DNA from: Dromiciops gliroides
Taxonomy: Eukaryota; Chordata; Mammalia; Microbiotheria; Microbiotheriidae
NCBI RefSeq assembly: GCF_019393635.1
Contig: NC_057863.1
Location: forward strand, 639,864,306-639,928,305
Reading direction: 5' to 3'
Length of the DNA: 64,000 nucleotides
The notes beneath the pieces were generated by a model. The model did no database searches. It worked only from the letters and a program-made list of their open reading frames with translations, and was not told the origin of the DNA. The position numbers and the translations under genes are program-made. Below, one piece after another: positions 21,244-34,900 of the stretch. Numbering within the stretch: the first letter of the stretch is position 1; each line of letters begins with the position of its first letter.

Positions 21244-24200
21244 GTGGGGGTGGGCACAGGACAGGGTTGGGGGGAGGTAGATTGTCCTAGCTACCCTTTC
21301 TTCCTTTCTAAACCCAATCTCCCTCCCTCCTAGTCCCGTCTCTACGGCCCTTCCTAACTCCCCCCTCCCCCCCAACCTCTTCCCCATCCTCGGGTCGGGT
21401 GTAGTCTTGGCCGCATGTTGATGACTGACCCACCTCGTGGGACTTCCATTGACTGTTCTGTAGTAACAGACTTTGTACACCTGGGGCGCGTGGTGGTGGT
21501 GGTGGAGAATCCGGACGGGGAAGGGCGCACAAGTCTCTCCCAGTGTGTAGTACGGTTGTGTGGGGTCCTTTCTCAGTGGCTTCCGAAGCACTTGGTTTCA
21601 TGTCAAGCCAACGTTTCCTTCTTCTTTTCCTTGTTTTTAAGCCGATATAACTTATTTGATGCGTAACTGTTTAGTGGGGAGAAGTGCCCACACCACCCCC
21701 CCCCCCACCGCTCTTTCTGTCCCGCCCCGCGGCCAGCGGAGGAAATCCTAGAAAGAGAAAGATCCAGGGTATCCCCAAAGTCTTTGAGCTCCTGTAAGGT
21801 TAAAGCTATTACAAATTCAAAGAGGCGCCAAGAGTTTTGGTGTACCCTGCGTTTGCAGAACAGAGTTAAAGCCCTCTCTCAGGGTCACATCCTTAGTGTC
21901 TCTGAGAACTTTCCAGGGGAATGCATGAGATACTGGACCTAGCAGTAGGTAGCTGGATGGGACTGTTGTTAGGAGCTGAGCAAAAGCTCAGGACGTGATA
22001 TAATACAATAATATTTAGTAACTCAGCAATAATTCCCAGGACATGATTGGAGCGGTGGTCTTTTTTCCTTGTTTCAGCCAACATTTCTCAAGTGTGGACT
22101 ATTCAAGTCACCCTGGTGATCTTTGAGTCACTGACTAACTCCTCAGCCCCGTGTACCTGTGTTCTCGGGAGAACCCCCCCTCTTCCCGCCCACACCCACC
22201 CGCACCGCCCCCACCCCATTCCACTCCTAGGGCTGTTTTCTCCTTCATCCTGCAGTGGGAGACAAAGACCAGGTTGTTTGAATCTTGCTTCTGCTTGTGT
22301 GGTCTTGGGCAAGTCATTTAACCTCTTTGTTGCCTCAGTTTCTTCATCTGGACAAGGAGGGTGGTTGAACTAGATGAGCTCCAAGGTCCCTTCCAGCTTT
22401 CTGTCTACCAATTTATGAGCAGCAGGGGCCTGAGGGCAGTGGAGGGGGGTGTCAGTGTCTGACCTAATCCAAAGGATTCTTTTAGCCATAAATTATTGGA
22501 ACCTTGGGCTGTATCCTGATGCAGGAAGCCAGGAGGGAGAGAGAAAGAGGAATGAGCAAGAAAAGGGAAAGGGATGAAGAGGAGAAGAAAAGAATAACTG
22601 GGGAGGGATAAGGGGAGACATGGTGGTAGGGAAGAGATGAGGAGAGAAGAGAAAGTTGAAGGAGAATGGAGAAAAGAGATAGGGGAGAGAAACAAGGGCC
22701 ACCAGCAAGATACACGGGAGAAGAGATGGGATTAGGGAATACGTGAAGAGAGAGGTGAAAATGAAAAGAAATAAGAAGGGGGGTAGCTAGATGGGGTAGT
22801 GGATAAAACATCAGCCCTGGATTCAGGAGGACCTGAGTTCAAATCCAGCCTCAGACACTTGACACTTACTAGCTGTGTGACCCTGGGCAAGTCACTTAAC
22901 CCTCATTGCCCCGCAAAACAAAGCAAAAAAAAAAATAAGAAAGGAAAGAAAAGAAACAAGAAGAAAGAAACACACAAAACAAGCAGCCAGGTGATTGAAT
23001 GGATAGGACAACCTGGGTTCAAATCTAACCTCCAACCTTCATTAACTGTGTGAACTGGATAAATTCACTTAGCCTCAGTTTCCTCATCTATAAGGTGGGA
23101 ATAATATCATGGACCTCCCAGAGTTGTGTAAATCCCAGCTTCTTAAACTGTGGGTCTTAACCTCACATGGAGTCGAGTAATTGATTGTCAGGGTTGCAAA
23201 TAATTTGGCAACAGTAAAAGGATATGTATACCTATTTTATATACCTATATACCTGGGGTATGTAAAAATTTCTCAGGCGAAAAGGGGTCACAGGTGAAAA
23301 AAATTTAAGAATCCCTGGTGTAGATCAAATAAAATAACAGGTATAAAGCATTTTGCAAACTTTAAAGTGCTATAGACATATTCATTATTATTATTGCTTT
23401 TTGTTTCTTAATCATTATTCACCTCCAGGCTGTCTCTTACCCAACAATCATCTAAACTTGGATCTTGCCCTGGGGGGTGGGAAAGAGTTTGGTATAATGA
23501 AAAGATCACAGGGTTGGGAACAAGATGACCTGGACTCTGGTCCAAGTTATACCACTAATAGTTGTTGACCAGAGTTTAGAAAGGGAAACGGAAAGGCAGA
23601 AGGCAAAGAGGAATTGGGAGATGAAGGAACTAGTCTCAGGTTCTCCTGGAAAACACATCCCTTCCATTGTAATATGTTGTTGCAAGTCCCCATTGTCATT
23701 GGGGGGGTGGGGTGTACTGGGGAATTCATCAACCCAGAGATCCTAAGTTCCTCATTGGGAGCAATTCCTCTCACCTCCATTCTCTTGACTAGAGGTCAAT
23801 AAATCAGGAGGCAAGGCTGGAAGATTTTTTTTTTTTAAGTCTTAATCACCACCAGCTGGTGAGCTGCAGCCTTGTGGATAGCAATGGCCCCAAACAAAGG
23901 GAGACACATATTAGGGTCTTACACAAAACAGTTGCATTCTATGGCAAGATGAAAAAAGGAGAATGCATCAACCTTGGGATCTAAGGAGTTGGCCAAGATC
24001 AGGTTTGTTCCTGTCAGGTCATATTTTCTCTGTAGATAATCTTATCAGAGGAGCAGCTAAGTGGTATAGTGGATAGAATGCCCATCTGAGAGTCAGGAGG
24101 AACCGAATTCACTGGCCTCAGACACTTTTTTATCTGTGTGACCCTGGGCAAGTCAGTTAACCCTCTTTGCCAATGGCATTCGGCAGCAGAATAGAAATAG

Positions 24201-25934
24201 AGAGAATGTGTTAGTCTTGGAATCTAAGGTGTTGCTGAAGATAGTTTGTCCCTCTTGGATAATATTTTCTCTGTGGTTAATATTATCAGAATATCTCATT
24301 TAGGCAAGAAATTTCTAAGGGAGTGGAGGCTTCTTTGAGATAGAGTCAGTCTGGGCAGCTAGGTGGCTCAGTGGATAAAGCACTGGCCCTGGATTCAGGA
24401 GGACCTGAGTTCAAATCCAGCCTCAGACACTTGACACTTACTAGCTGTGTGACCCTGGGCAAGTTGCTTAACCCTCATTGACCCGCAAAAAAGAAAGAAA
24501 AGAAAAAGACAGAATCAGTCTGGTTCATCCTGGTCTTGCCATGCTGAGGGTCTCTATTTATTTGTTTGTTTTTCGTGGGGCAATGAGGGTTAAGTGACTT
24601 GCCCAGAGTCACACAGACGAGGGTCTCTACTTATACAACCTTTATAGCCCTGTTTCTTTGGCCTCTGAGGTAATTTTTTTCCAGGGAGAAGGTGTTTCCC
24701 CCCAGACTCATAGTACATAGTTTTATCCACCTCCTCCAAAAGTGAAATCCCTATCCAAAGCTTTTGCTGGAAGACCAAGAAAGGAAAAGCCTGAAATAAA
24801 GAAAAACACCCAAAAGCAGAAGAGATGCTTCCATTGCTCATTCTTATAGGTCATAGAGGGGGGAGGTTGCTCCTATAAGAGTCTATCTCTACTTCCCCCC
24901 ATACCAGAATCTCAGTTCCTAATCATCTTTGGCCAGGAAAACCAGGGTTCAAAAGTGGATAGAGGGGCAGCTAGGTAGCACAGTGGATAGAGCACTGGCC
25001 CTGGAGTCAGGAGGACCTGAGTTCAAATCCTGCCTCGGAAACTGGGCAAGTCACTGAGGCTGTTTCCTCAACTGTAAAAATGAGCTAATCATAGCCCCCT
25101 ACCTCAAATGACATAAAAATACTCAGCAAGCTTAATAAATGCTTATTCCCTCCCCAGGAACTTCAGCAGCTGAAAGAGCAGCATGAGAATCTCAGAGTTC
25201 TGCAGTTGGGTGAGTGTCTGGGTTGGGACACAGCCCCTCCCAACACAGAACCTGGTGTGTGGCTTCCTCTATGTGTCCTGTCTACTTTCCTATAGCTTTG
25301 CTGCTTGGCTGTGTTTTCCCCTGCTGCCCACTTCATGGATGCCCCCAGACCCACTCCCTGCCTTCAGTTCCCATGCCCGGGCTGTTTCAATCCCCACTAC
25401 CCGGATTTCCCCCGCTCCTCACCAATTTCCTCTGGTCCGCTGCCCTACTTCTCAAATGAACGCTGCCTACATTGAGTCAATTCCCTGTCCCTTCCTCTCC
25501 TCCCCTCTCCCCCCAGACATCGTGTGTGAAGACAGCATCAAGAAGGTGGTGCAAGAAGCCGAGGCCCTGGTGGGGGGACAGGGCCTGAACTGCCTCATCA
25601 ACAATGCGGGTATCAACAGGATGGCCAGCCTGGGCAGCGTCACGGCCCAGGACATGCTGACCATCTATGAGACCAACACTGTGGCCCAGCTCATGGTCAG
25701 CAAGGTGAGGAAGACCAGCCCACCCTCGGGATGCCGAGCCCCCTCACCCCTCCCCAAGGTGACAAGCAGTTCTCACCTCATTTACTCGTTCATTCCACTA
25801 GCCTTGGTAAGCGGGCACTGGGGTTATTAAAAATGAAAGCAAACTGGTCCCCCACCTTCAAAGGGCTTACACGGTTGGGGGCGGGGGCAGGGAACAGCCA
25901 GGGTAGGGAGCAGATCACATAGAGAAATACGTAC

Positions 25935-25969
<35 letters not shown>

Positions 25970-28900
25970 CAAACAAAACAAAAAAACAAACAGGGGCAGC
26001 TAGGTGGTGCAGTGGATAGAGCACCGGCCCTGGAGTCAGGAGGACCTAAGTTCAAATCCGGCCTCAGACACTTAACACTTAACTAGCTGTGTGACCCTGG
26101 GCAAGTCACTTAACCCCCATTGCCTTACAAAAAACAAAACAAAAAAACCCCAAAATATACACAAAGGAGTTTCCAGGGAGGAGGGGGCTAATACTGGAGT
26201 GGTTGAAGGTTCAAATCCTGCTTTGCTACTTACTAGGTGTATGACTCTGGGTTGATCCATAATGGATCTCAAGCTGAAAAGGTTCCTGGGTCACCATTTC
26301 TTAACTCCAGGTCTGTGGACAAATTTCAGGCAGTCCATGAAGTAGGTTGGGAAAAAGAACACCACCACCTTATTTTCACTAACTCTGTGTTTTGATGTAC
26401 CTATAAGCACAGTTCTGAGAATGCCACAGTGACAGCCCAAGGGGCCCAGGGCACAAAAGATGGTTAAACTCGAACCCTTGCCTTGGAAGCTACTCATCCC
26501 AGTCCCTTCATTTTGTATATGAGGAAGTGGAAATTCGGGATAGTGACTTGCCCAAGGTCACATAGGCAGTAAATGGCCAGGATCTGAACTCAAGGTCTCC
26601 CTCCCAAAGTTGTTGTGAGGCAGTATTTGTAAAGTGCTTTGTAAACCACAAAGAGCCAATAGCATGTTGCCTACTATTATTCACCGAGTCTGTAATCACT
26701 TGTCATGCTCTCCGCCTGCCTGAGCTGGGCAATTAACTTGGACTCCAGTCAGAGGATGGGGCTTTGTCTGAGGGAAGGCTCATGGGAGCATGGAGGTGAC
26801 CTTTAGAGATTGTTGAGTCCAATTCTCTGGGCCTCGATTTTCTTATCTTTAAAAACTGAAGGGGCAATTAGGTGGTGCAGTGGATAAAGTACCGGCCCTG
26901 GATTCAGGAGGACCTGAGTTCAAATCTGGCCTCAAACTTTTATTAGCTGTGTGACCCCAGGCAAGTCACTTCACCCTGTTGGTCTCAGTTTCCTCGTCTA
27001 TAAAAGGAGCTAGAAAAGGAAATGGCAAACCACTCTAGTATCTCTGCCAAGAATACCCCAGATGGGGTCACAGAGTCAGATACAACTGAACAACTATATC
27101 AGGTGTTCAGCCAGGCCTTGAACATTCCCTTCTTCCCACCTCCCCAAGGCATTTCTCCCCCTCCTGAGGAAGGCTGCATGCCAAGATTCTGTCATGGGTA
27201 TTCACCGGGCCGCTATCATCAACGTGTCATCCCAAAGTGGCTCTATGCAGCTCCTCTTCCAGAGCAAGAAATCCGAGGAAGTATATCCTTACAGGATAGC
27301 CAAGGTAAGGGGGCCGGGGTGGGGTCTTGGGAGAGGCCCAGGTCTCCAAAATCCAGGGGTGTGGCAGGGGCTGGGGCTGTAGGAACATGACGCCCTGAGA
27401 TCCTACCTGGCTCACCCACTACAGTGGAATCCTTAGGGGCTGGGGGAGACAGTGGTAGCCTTGCCACGGGTCAGGAAGACCTCAGTTTGAATCCTGCCTC
27501 CACTTATAGTGTGACCATGGGCAGATCACCTCACCTTCTGAGGCTCGGTGGCCTCCTCTGTAAATAAGTCAGATAAGTCTTGGTGCACCTACCTCCCAAG
27601 GTTGTTGTGAGACTCAAATGAGATCGGTGCTTTGCAAACCTTAAATCACCATGGAAACGTGAGAGCATCCTGGATTTAGAGCCGAAAGGAAGGAAAGAAG
27701 TCATTATTAAGGACCTACTATGTGCCAGGGGTTGTGCTGACCACTTTACGAATATTATCTCACTTGATTCTCACAACAATCCTATAAGGGAGGGGCTGTT
27801 ACGACGCCAATTTTACAGATGAGGAAACTGAGGCAGACGGAGGTGAAGCCACTCGCTCAAAGTTACACAGTTAGGAAATGTCTGAGGCTAGATTTGAATC
27901 CAGATCTTTCTAACTCTAGATACAGGGCTCTTACTCACTGCACTACCCAGCTAACCTCACAGTCTATTTAATCCATCCCCTGCATTTTTACAACTGAGGA
28001 GAATGAGATCCAGGAAGGTTAGGTGATTTATCCAAGGTCACATAATAGGTACTAAGCCTCAGTGGTGAGACTTGAACCCAGAACTAAGGGGTTTCATTCT
28101 AGAGTTAAGACTTCACCATACCACACTAACACTCATTCCTAATTCATTCCCCCTTTAGGCCTTAAAAACTGGTCAACCACCTTCAGATGGGGTCTGTGTT
28201 GGGTTTTTTTGCTTTTTTTTTTCTACCTCGGTTGTTTTTACACATTTCTCTGTTTACTTTAATAACAATTAAGTTTTGTCAAGCATCCCTGTGAATAAAA
28301 AAGGAGACTCTTCAATGTGATGTTACACACATCCTACAAATACATTTGGAAGAAAATCTATGAGCCTACATTACATTTCTTTAGGTGCTTTATTTTAACC
28401 TTAATGGACTAGATTTCTAATCATTGCTCCCTTTGTCCCCACATGTCAAGTTTATTTTATTTTCTGTGTTTATTTTAGGTTGAAGGTGCTCTTGAAGGCA
28501 AAACAATCGTTTATTTCAGATCGATAACATGAGATAAAAAGGCCCACATTAGATGCAACATGGCAAAATATTACCCTCCATTAATCAGAAACTTAACATT
28601 TAAGGGAGATAATGAAATTCAAAGGACAGGCAAATTGACTTTCTTTTGAAACAATGATCCCTAGATGAAAAAGATCACGAGAATATCAAAGGTCCTAAAA
28701 TGAATTATATAACTTATTCTCCCCTTACTCTTATTGCTTAAAGTCTGTATTTGTGTGTAATTCACAATAAAAGCTCCCAAGGCAAAAGTTGCATTTATGG
28801 CCAGAAGATTATAAGGTGGTAAATAAAGATGAACATTGAGGCTTTTTAAGTCAAGTTATCTGCATCAAACTAGGGGCAGCTAGGGGACATCATGGATACA

Positions 28901-31900
28901 TAGACTTAACTAAGAGTCAGGAATACCTAACTTTAAATCTTGTCTCTGACACTTACTAGCTGTGTGACCCTGGACAAGTCACTTCACCCCAGTTTCTTTA
29001 TCTGTAAAATGGAATAATCATAGTACTTACCTTGCAGGGATGTGAGAACCTTAAAGCCCTATATAAATGCTAGGCCTTCTACCCAGTGCTATAAAAAAAA
29101 AAACTGCATTATTCTTTAAACTGCCACAATGATCCTGGGGGCAGCTAGATGATGCAGTGGATAGAGCACTGGCCCTGAAGTTGGGAGGACCTGAGTTCAA
29201 ATATCACCTTAGACACTTACTAGCTGTGTGACCCTGGGCAAGTCACTTAACCCCAATTGCCTTAAACATCCTGGTCCTGATCTCTATCTCTATCTCTATC
29301 TCTATTTCTATCTCTATCTCTATCTCTATCTCTCTATCTCTCTATCTCTATCTCTATCTCTATCTCTATCTCTATCTCTATCTCTATCTCTATCTCTATC
29401 TCTATCTCTATCTCTATCTCTATCTCTATCTCTATCTCTATCTTGCCACTGGACTCAGATGGCTCCGGAGGAGAGAATGAAGCTGGGGACTTGCACAAAT
29501 CTGTCTCACTTAAATCCGATTCCCTGCAATCCCCTTCATCCCAATTGCTCAAATGACAACAATCCTGGCATTAAAGGGAATTCTTTCATGATGAAAGATC
29601 TCAAGATTAGATAGAAATAAAGTTGTCTTTAAGTCAAAATCTATCAAATATTTTCGAGAAGGGATTGTTCTCTTTGAGCTTTCCTAGGTTTCACTGGCAA
29701 AAATTAGTTCCTTTTTCCATTTAATTAATTTGTTTTTGGGGGCAGCTAAGTGGCACAGTGAATAAAGCACCGGCCCTGGATTCAGGAGGACCTGAGTTCA
29801 AATCCAGTCTCAGACACTTGACACTTACTGGCTGTGTGACCTTAGGCAGGTCACTTAAGCCTCATTGCCCTGCCAAAAAAAAAAGTTTGAATTAATTAAT
29901 TTGTTTTTAAAATACAATGCATGGAGCAGGAGGTCTAACTAGCTTGACAGTTGTAATTGATTTAGTAGAAATATTTTTGCATCAAAAACAGTAATTCATT
30001 TTTTCACCTTTACAAAAAATATTAGATGATATGGGATCATTAAATAAATTGAACAACGATGGTTGCTAGCCGTGATGTTTTAGTAGCACATCAACTGACT
30101 CAAGCAATCAATAAAAATTTATTAAGTACCTACTATGTAGGGGCAGTTAAATCCCATTTAATTAATTTGTTTTTGGGGGCAGCTAGGTGGTGCAGTGGAT
30201 AAAGCACAAGCTCTGGATTCAGGAGGACCTGAGTTCAAATCCCAACCTCAGACAGTTGACACTTACTAGCTGTGTGACCCTGGGCAAGTCACTTAACCCT
30301 CATTACCCCGCCCCCCCAAAAGTACCTACCATGTGCTGGGCACTGTGCTAAGTGCTGGGGATATAAAAAGGGACAAAAGATGGCCCCTGCCTTCAAGGAC
30401 CTTACAATCTAATGAGGGAGACAACTTGTACACACACGTGTGTATACACATATATGTACATGTAAGTATGTATACATGTGTATGTGTCTATACACACGCA
30501 TGCACACAGAGAAAGCAAGCTATATACAGGATAAATTGGAAATAGTGACCAGAGGGAGGGCTTTGGAATTAAGAGATGTTGAGGAAGGCTTCCTGTAGAA
30601 GGTGGGGTTTTAGCTGGGACTTAAAAGAAGCCAGGGAGGTCACTGGGGGAAGTGTAGGAGGCAGAGTACTCCAGACATGGGGGTTGTTTGTTGTTGTTTG
30701 TCTTTCGATTGACCATGACTTGGACTGAATGGGATTTAAGTGAGGGAGGGCTGTGCAAGGTCACCAATGCTACTCTCTCCTCCAGAACCATCTGGATCCA
30801 GTGGCAAGATCTATTATCAGGATGATTGGAGACGGCCCTGGGTGTTTAAGGCAAGTGACTTGCCCAGGGTCACACTGATAGTAAGTGTCTGAGGTGAGAT
30901 TTGAACTCATATTCTCCCAACTTCAGGACCAATGCTCTATCCACTGCACCACCTAGCAGCTAAGTGGCCCAGTGGATAGAGAGCTGGGTCTGGAGTCAGG
31001 AGGACTTGAGTTCAAATTTGGCCTCAGATACTTACCAGATGAGCCTGGCCATGTCACATCACCTTCCTTGCCTCAGGCATGGGGGACAATCAGAGAGACA
31101 GTGTAGAGCTTGGAGATGGAATGATCAGAAAGCCAATGTCACTGGATCCTAGAGGATGGGTATGGAGGGGTGAGGATGGGGCAAGGTGTAAGAAGACTGG
31201 AAAAGTAGGAGGAGACTAAGTGACAAAGGGCTTTGGATGCCAAACAGAGTATTTTGTATTTGTCCCTGGAGGTAGTAGGGAGCCAATGAAGTTTATTGAG
31301 TAAGGGGGTGACTTGATCATTCCTGCATTTGGGTTGAATGAAGATAGATCAAAGTAGGGAAGAAGGTTGCGGCAGGCTGAGCCACCATCAGCTACCTCAA
31401 AAGTCCAAGCCTGCACAAGGGTGGGGGCAGCATCAGAGGAGGGGGCGCGTATTGGAGAGATGCTGCAGAGTGAAAATCTCCAGGCCTTGGCAGCATCTTG
31501 GATGTAGGGGGTGAGAGACAGTAAGCAGTCCAGGACAACTCCTGGGGTGGGAGCCTGGGGGATGGGGAGAGGGTGTTGCTCTGCAGTAATAGGGAAGGTG
31601 GGAGGAGGGTAGGATTTAGGGAGAAAGAGAGCTACTTCTGTTTTGAACAAATTGAGTTGAAGACGTCTCCTACACATCTAGGGGAAGATGTCTGTGAGGC
31701 AGTTGGAGATGTCAGATCAGGGGTCAGCAGAGAGTTGGGGCAGGGAAGGCAGAGTTGAGAATCATCAGCATAGAGAAGGTCATTCAATCCACGGGAGCTG
31801 TGGAGAGTGAGAGACAGAGCTGATGCGAGAGCCCAGTAGTGGTTGTGTAAATTGAATGTGCGGTGCATCCAGTGAGAATAGTTTCATGATTTTTTCCAGT

Positions 31901-34900
31901 CTTTGTCTAGTGGTACACTGTTAGGATGAGGGGGTTAGGGTTTAAGAGAGGAGGACAGTGTAGAGTTGAATTAGTTTACCAAGGAGTCGAGATGGGGAAG
32001 AGAGAGTGGCAAGTGCCAGGAGATGGCCTGGGAGAGAACTGAGGGGTCAAGGGATCAGAGGTCACAGTGTGGACAAACGGTAGGGCTATATAAGAGAGAG
32101 GGAAAGGTGATAGACGATGGCCAGATAAGGGGATTTCAGAGTGCTTAAGCATGGCAGTGACGTTAAGAATAAGGGCTATCTCCAAGTGGAAGGGGATGTC
32201 TGGGGAGGAAGCAGGCTCCCCCATGCCTGGATACCCCCTTTCCCAGATGTGGTGAAGGGCCTTCTCAGGGAAGGATTGGCTCCTCCCAGCCCCAAGGTGC
32301 TGAGTGTCTCTAACTCTCTCTCCCAGACAGCTCTCAACATGATCACCTGCTGCCTGGCAGCTGACCTGATGTCAGATGGGATCCTCTGCATCTCACTGGA
32401 GCCAGGCTGGGTGAAGACAGACATGGGGGGGAGCAAGGTGAGTGGCCTCCACATCTCACATCCAGTTGATTCGGGCAGGAAGACCTTAGCCCTACTTTTT
32501 CCTCCCATCCCATCTGCCCAGGCCAATGCCACTGTTGTCACCCATTGTCTGGTCAAAAGGTCCCTGTCTTTGGGCTTTGCTTTGTTAGACTCAAGACAAA
32601 GGGCTGGGAATCCCATGGGGAAAATCCATCTTCAGTGGTATTTTCTCCTGGCAGTTCCCACTTCCAGGCCTCTACCCTGGGAACCTCAAATTCTACTTGC
32701 TACATATGGTCTGGTGTGGTCTGGTCTCTTTGTCTCTGCCTAATGCATTTGCTGCTGGTGGGTGCTGAGTCTGAGGTGGAGAGAGTGGCAAGAACTGTAG
32801 AGGCTTAAAGCACTATCATTTCACCCTGGGAAGATGATTTGGGAAAATGATTTACTGTAGACTGGCTAAGGAGATGAGGATGGGTAGTCTGGGTGGAAGG
32901 AGAAGGAGACCTGGAAGGTGAGAGGGCCAGAGGTTTGACCCCAGCCCTGCCACTGTTAAATGCTTTGAATGCAGGTGTAAGTTATATCCATATGAAACTT
33001 ACAGATGACATAAGATCCTAGGATCCCAAGTGGGGAGTTAGAAAGTTCCACAAAGACCATCAGATCCAACCTCTTCATTTTACTGATAGGGAAACTGAGG
33101 CCACAAAGGGGAAGTGACTTTCCCAGAGCTGAGAGTTGCAGCTAACACACTGGAGGAGGAAATCTACACCCCAAAATAACCCAACAAGCTAAAAGGATGG
33201 GTCAAATCCAACAAGATCCCATGTCATAGAGATAAAAAAGTAGTCGTGTACTTGGATTAGAAAAAAATCAGCTATCTAAGTGCTAGAGAGAGGGAGGGAG
33301 GATGCATGGCTAGACAACAGTTCACATGAAAAAGAATGGGGGTGGGAGGGAGAGACTCTGGACAAGGCACTGGACAGGGAAACTCCAAGGCTGTGAGCTG
33401 CAGACCAGTTATTGATCTGAACTGATAAATTAGGAGTGTGACATGGATGCCTTGGGTAGTCTGGGGAAGCCTTTATACCCCTTCCCAAATAAATACATAG
33501 GACTACAAAGGAAATTATATTAAAATAAGGTTTTCAATTTTTTAAGTGTTCATTAACCCCATGCCAATTTCAATGAGGGAATTTCTTCACCTGGGAGTTC
33601 CTGACACTGATAGAATTACAAGCCTGGGTACACCCACATACTCACCACGAGCCAACGGAGCTGCCCTGCACCCAAGAAAACTAATTAGCTTTTTTTTAAA
33701 AAAATAGAATTTCATTTTTTCCAATCAATGACATGTTTTCAACTTTTTTTTTGGGGGGGCAGGGCAATGAGGGTTAAGTGACTTGCCCAGGGTCACGCAG
33801 CTAGGAAGTGTCTGGTGTCTGAGGCTGGATTTGAACTCAGGTCCTCCTGAATCCAGGGCTTGTGCTTTATCCACTGTGCCACCTAGTTGCCCCGTCAATA
33901 TTCATTTTTAAATCAGATTTTGAGTTCCAAATTTTTCTCCTTCACCTCCCCCCACCCCCAAATGACAAGCAATCTGATATAGGTTATATATGTACAATCA
34001 TGTAAAACTGATTTCCACATTGGTCATGTTGTGAAAGGAGAATCAGAACAAAAGGGGAAAAGCACAAAGGAAAAAAGTGACAATAGTGCTTCAGTCTGCA
34101 TTCAGACTCCATCATTCTTTCTCTGCACGTGGAGAGCATGAGTCCTTTGGAATTGCTTTTGATCATTGCACTGCTGAGAAGAGCCAAGTCCTTCACAGCT
34201 GATCATCACTCAACGTTGCTGTCACTGTGCACAATGTTCTTCTGGTTCTGTTTACTTCACTCAGCATCAAAACTGATGGGTTTTTAAGAGGGGTAGAATA
34301 GACAGAATGAGGAGGGCAACAAGAGCCCCTCTATCTCCTGTATTGTTCAGTGGCCAATTCAGGGGACCATATTTTAGTGAAGCCATTGAAAACCTTGCTT
34401 CATGGACAGCCTCCTCTGATGACTCATTGGGCACCATGTCACTGTAGGGGTGACTCCAGGGTCTCCAGTTTTCTCCCAGTGCATTAGAAGCTCCAGTGGG
34501 TCCTACCTGGCTAGTGTGGTCTCTGTGATGGATTGTGTCTGATGTCTGAGCACCAGGCTTGCTACATGGGGAGAAATTCATCATCTCAGGTATAGACTGA
34601 TCACTGGGCCCACCATAGCAACCCATCAACCAAGGAAAATGCAAAAAGACCCTCTGTCCTGTGTGACCCCCTTCCTCAGTAGACCCAACTGTGAAACAAC
34701 CGGGACAGAGGGATTCATCTATAAGCCTTTACTGAATTTCTAAACATAAGACCTTTGTACATCAAACCAGAGATGTACTTTTTGTTGTTGTTCAGTCATT
34801 TGTGATTCTTTCTGATCACACTTGTGGTTTTCTTGGTAAAGATACCAGAGTGCTTTGTCATTTCCTTTTCCAGCTCATTTTACAGACGAGGAAACTGAGG

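Larger units (their letters stand above)
20763..25157 (+). other. SDR intron 1
   Basis: 4.4-kb first intron. It holds a (GT)n microsatellite, MIR-like elements, a hAT-type element and several SINEs (each listed). 20810-21120, 21250-22045 and 22430-22780 show no recognised feature; the last is A/G-rich. Confidence 0.7.

Noticed and set aside
29228-29614. Poly-(Ser-Leu) and poly-(Ile-Glu) frames
   Set aside because: Frames across the (CTCTAT)n microsatellite.
34267-34644. 125-codon minus-strand frame in SDR intron 5
   Set aside because: No domain, no splice context, and flanked by an L1 tail; probably chance.
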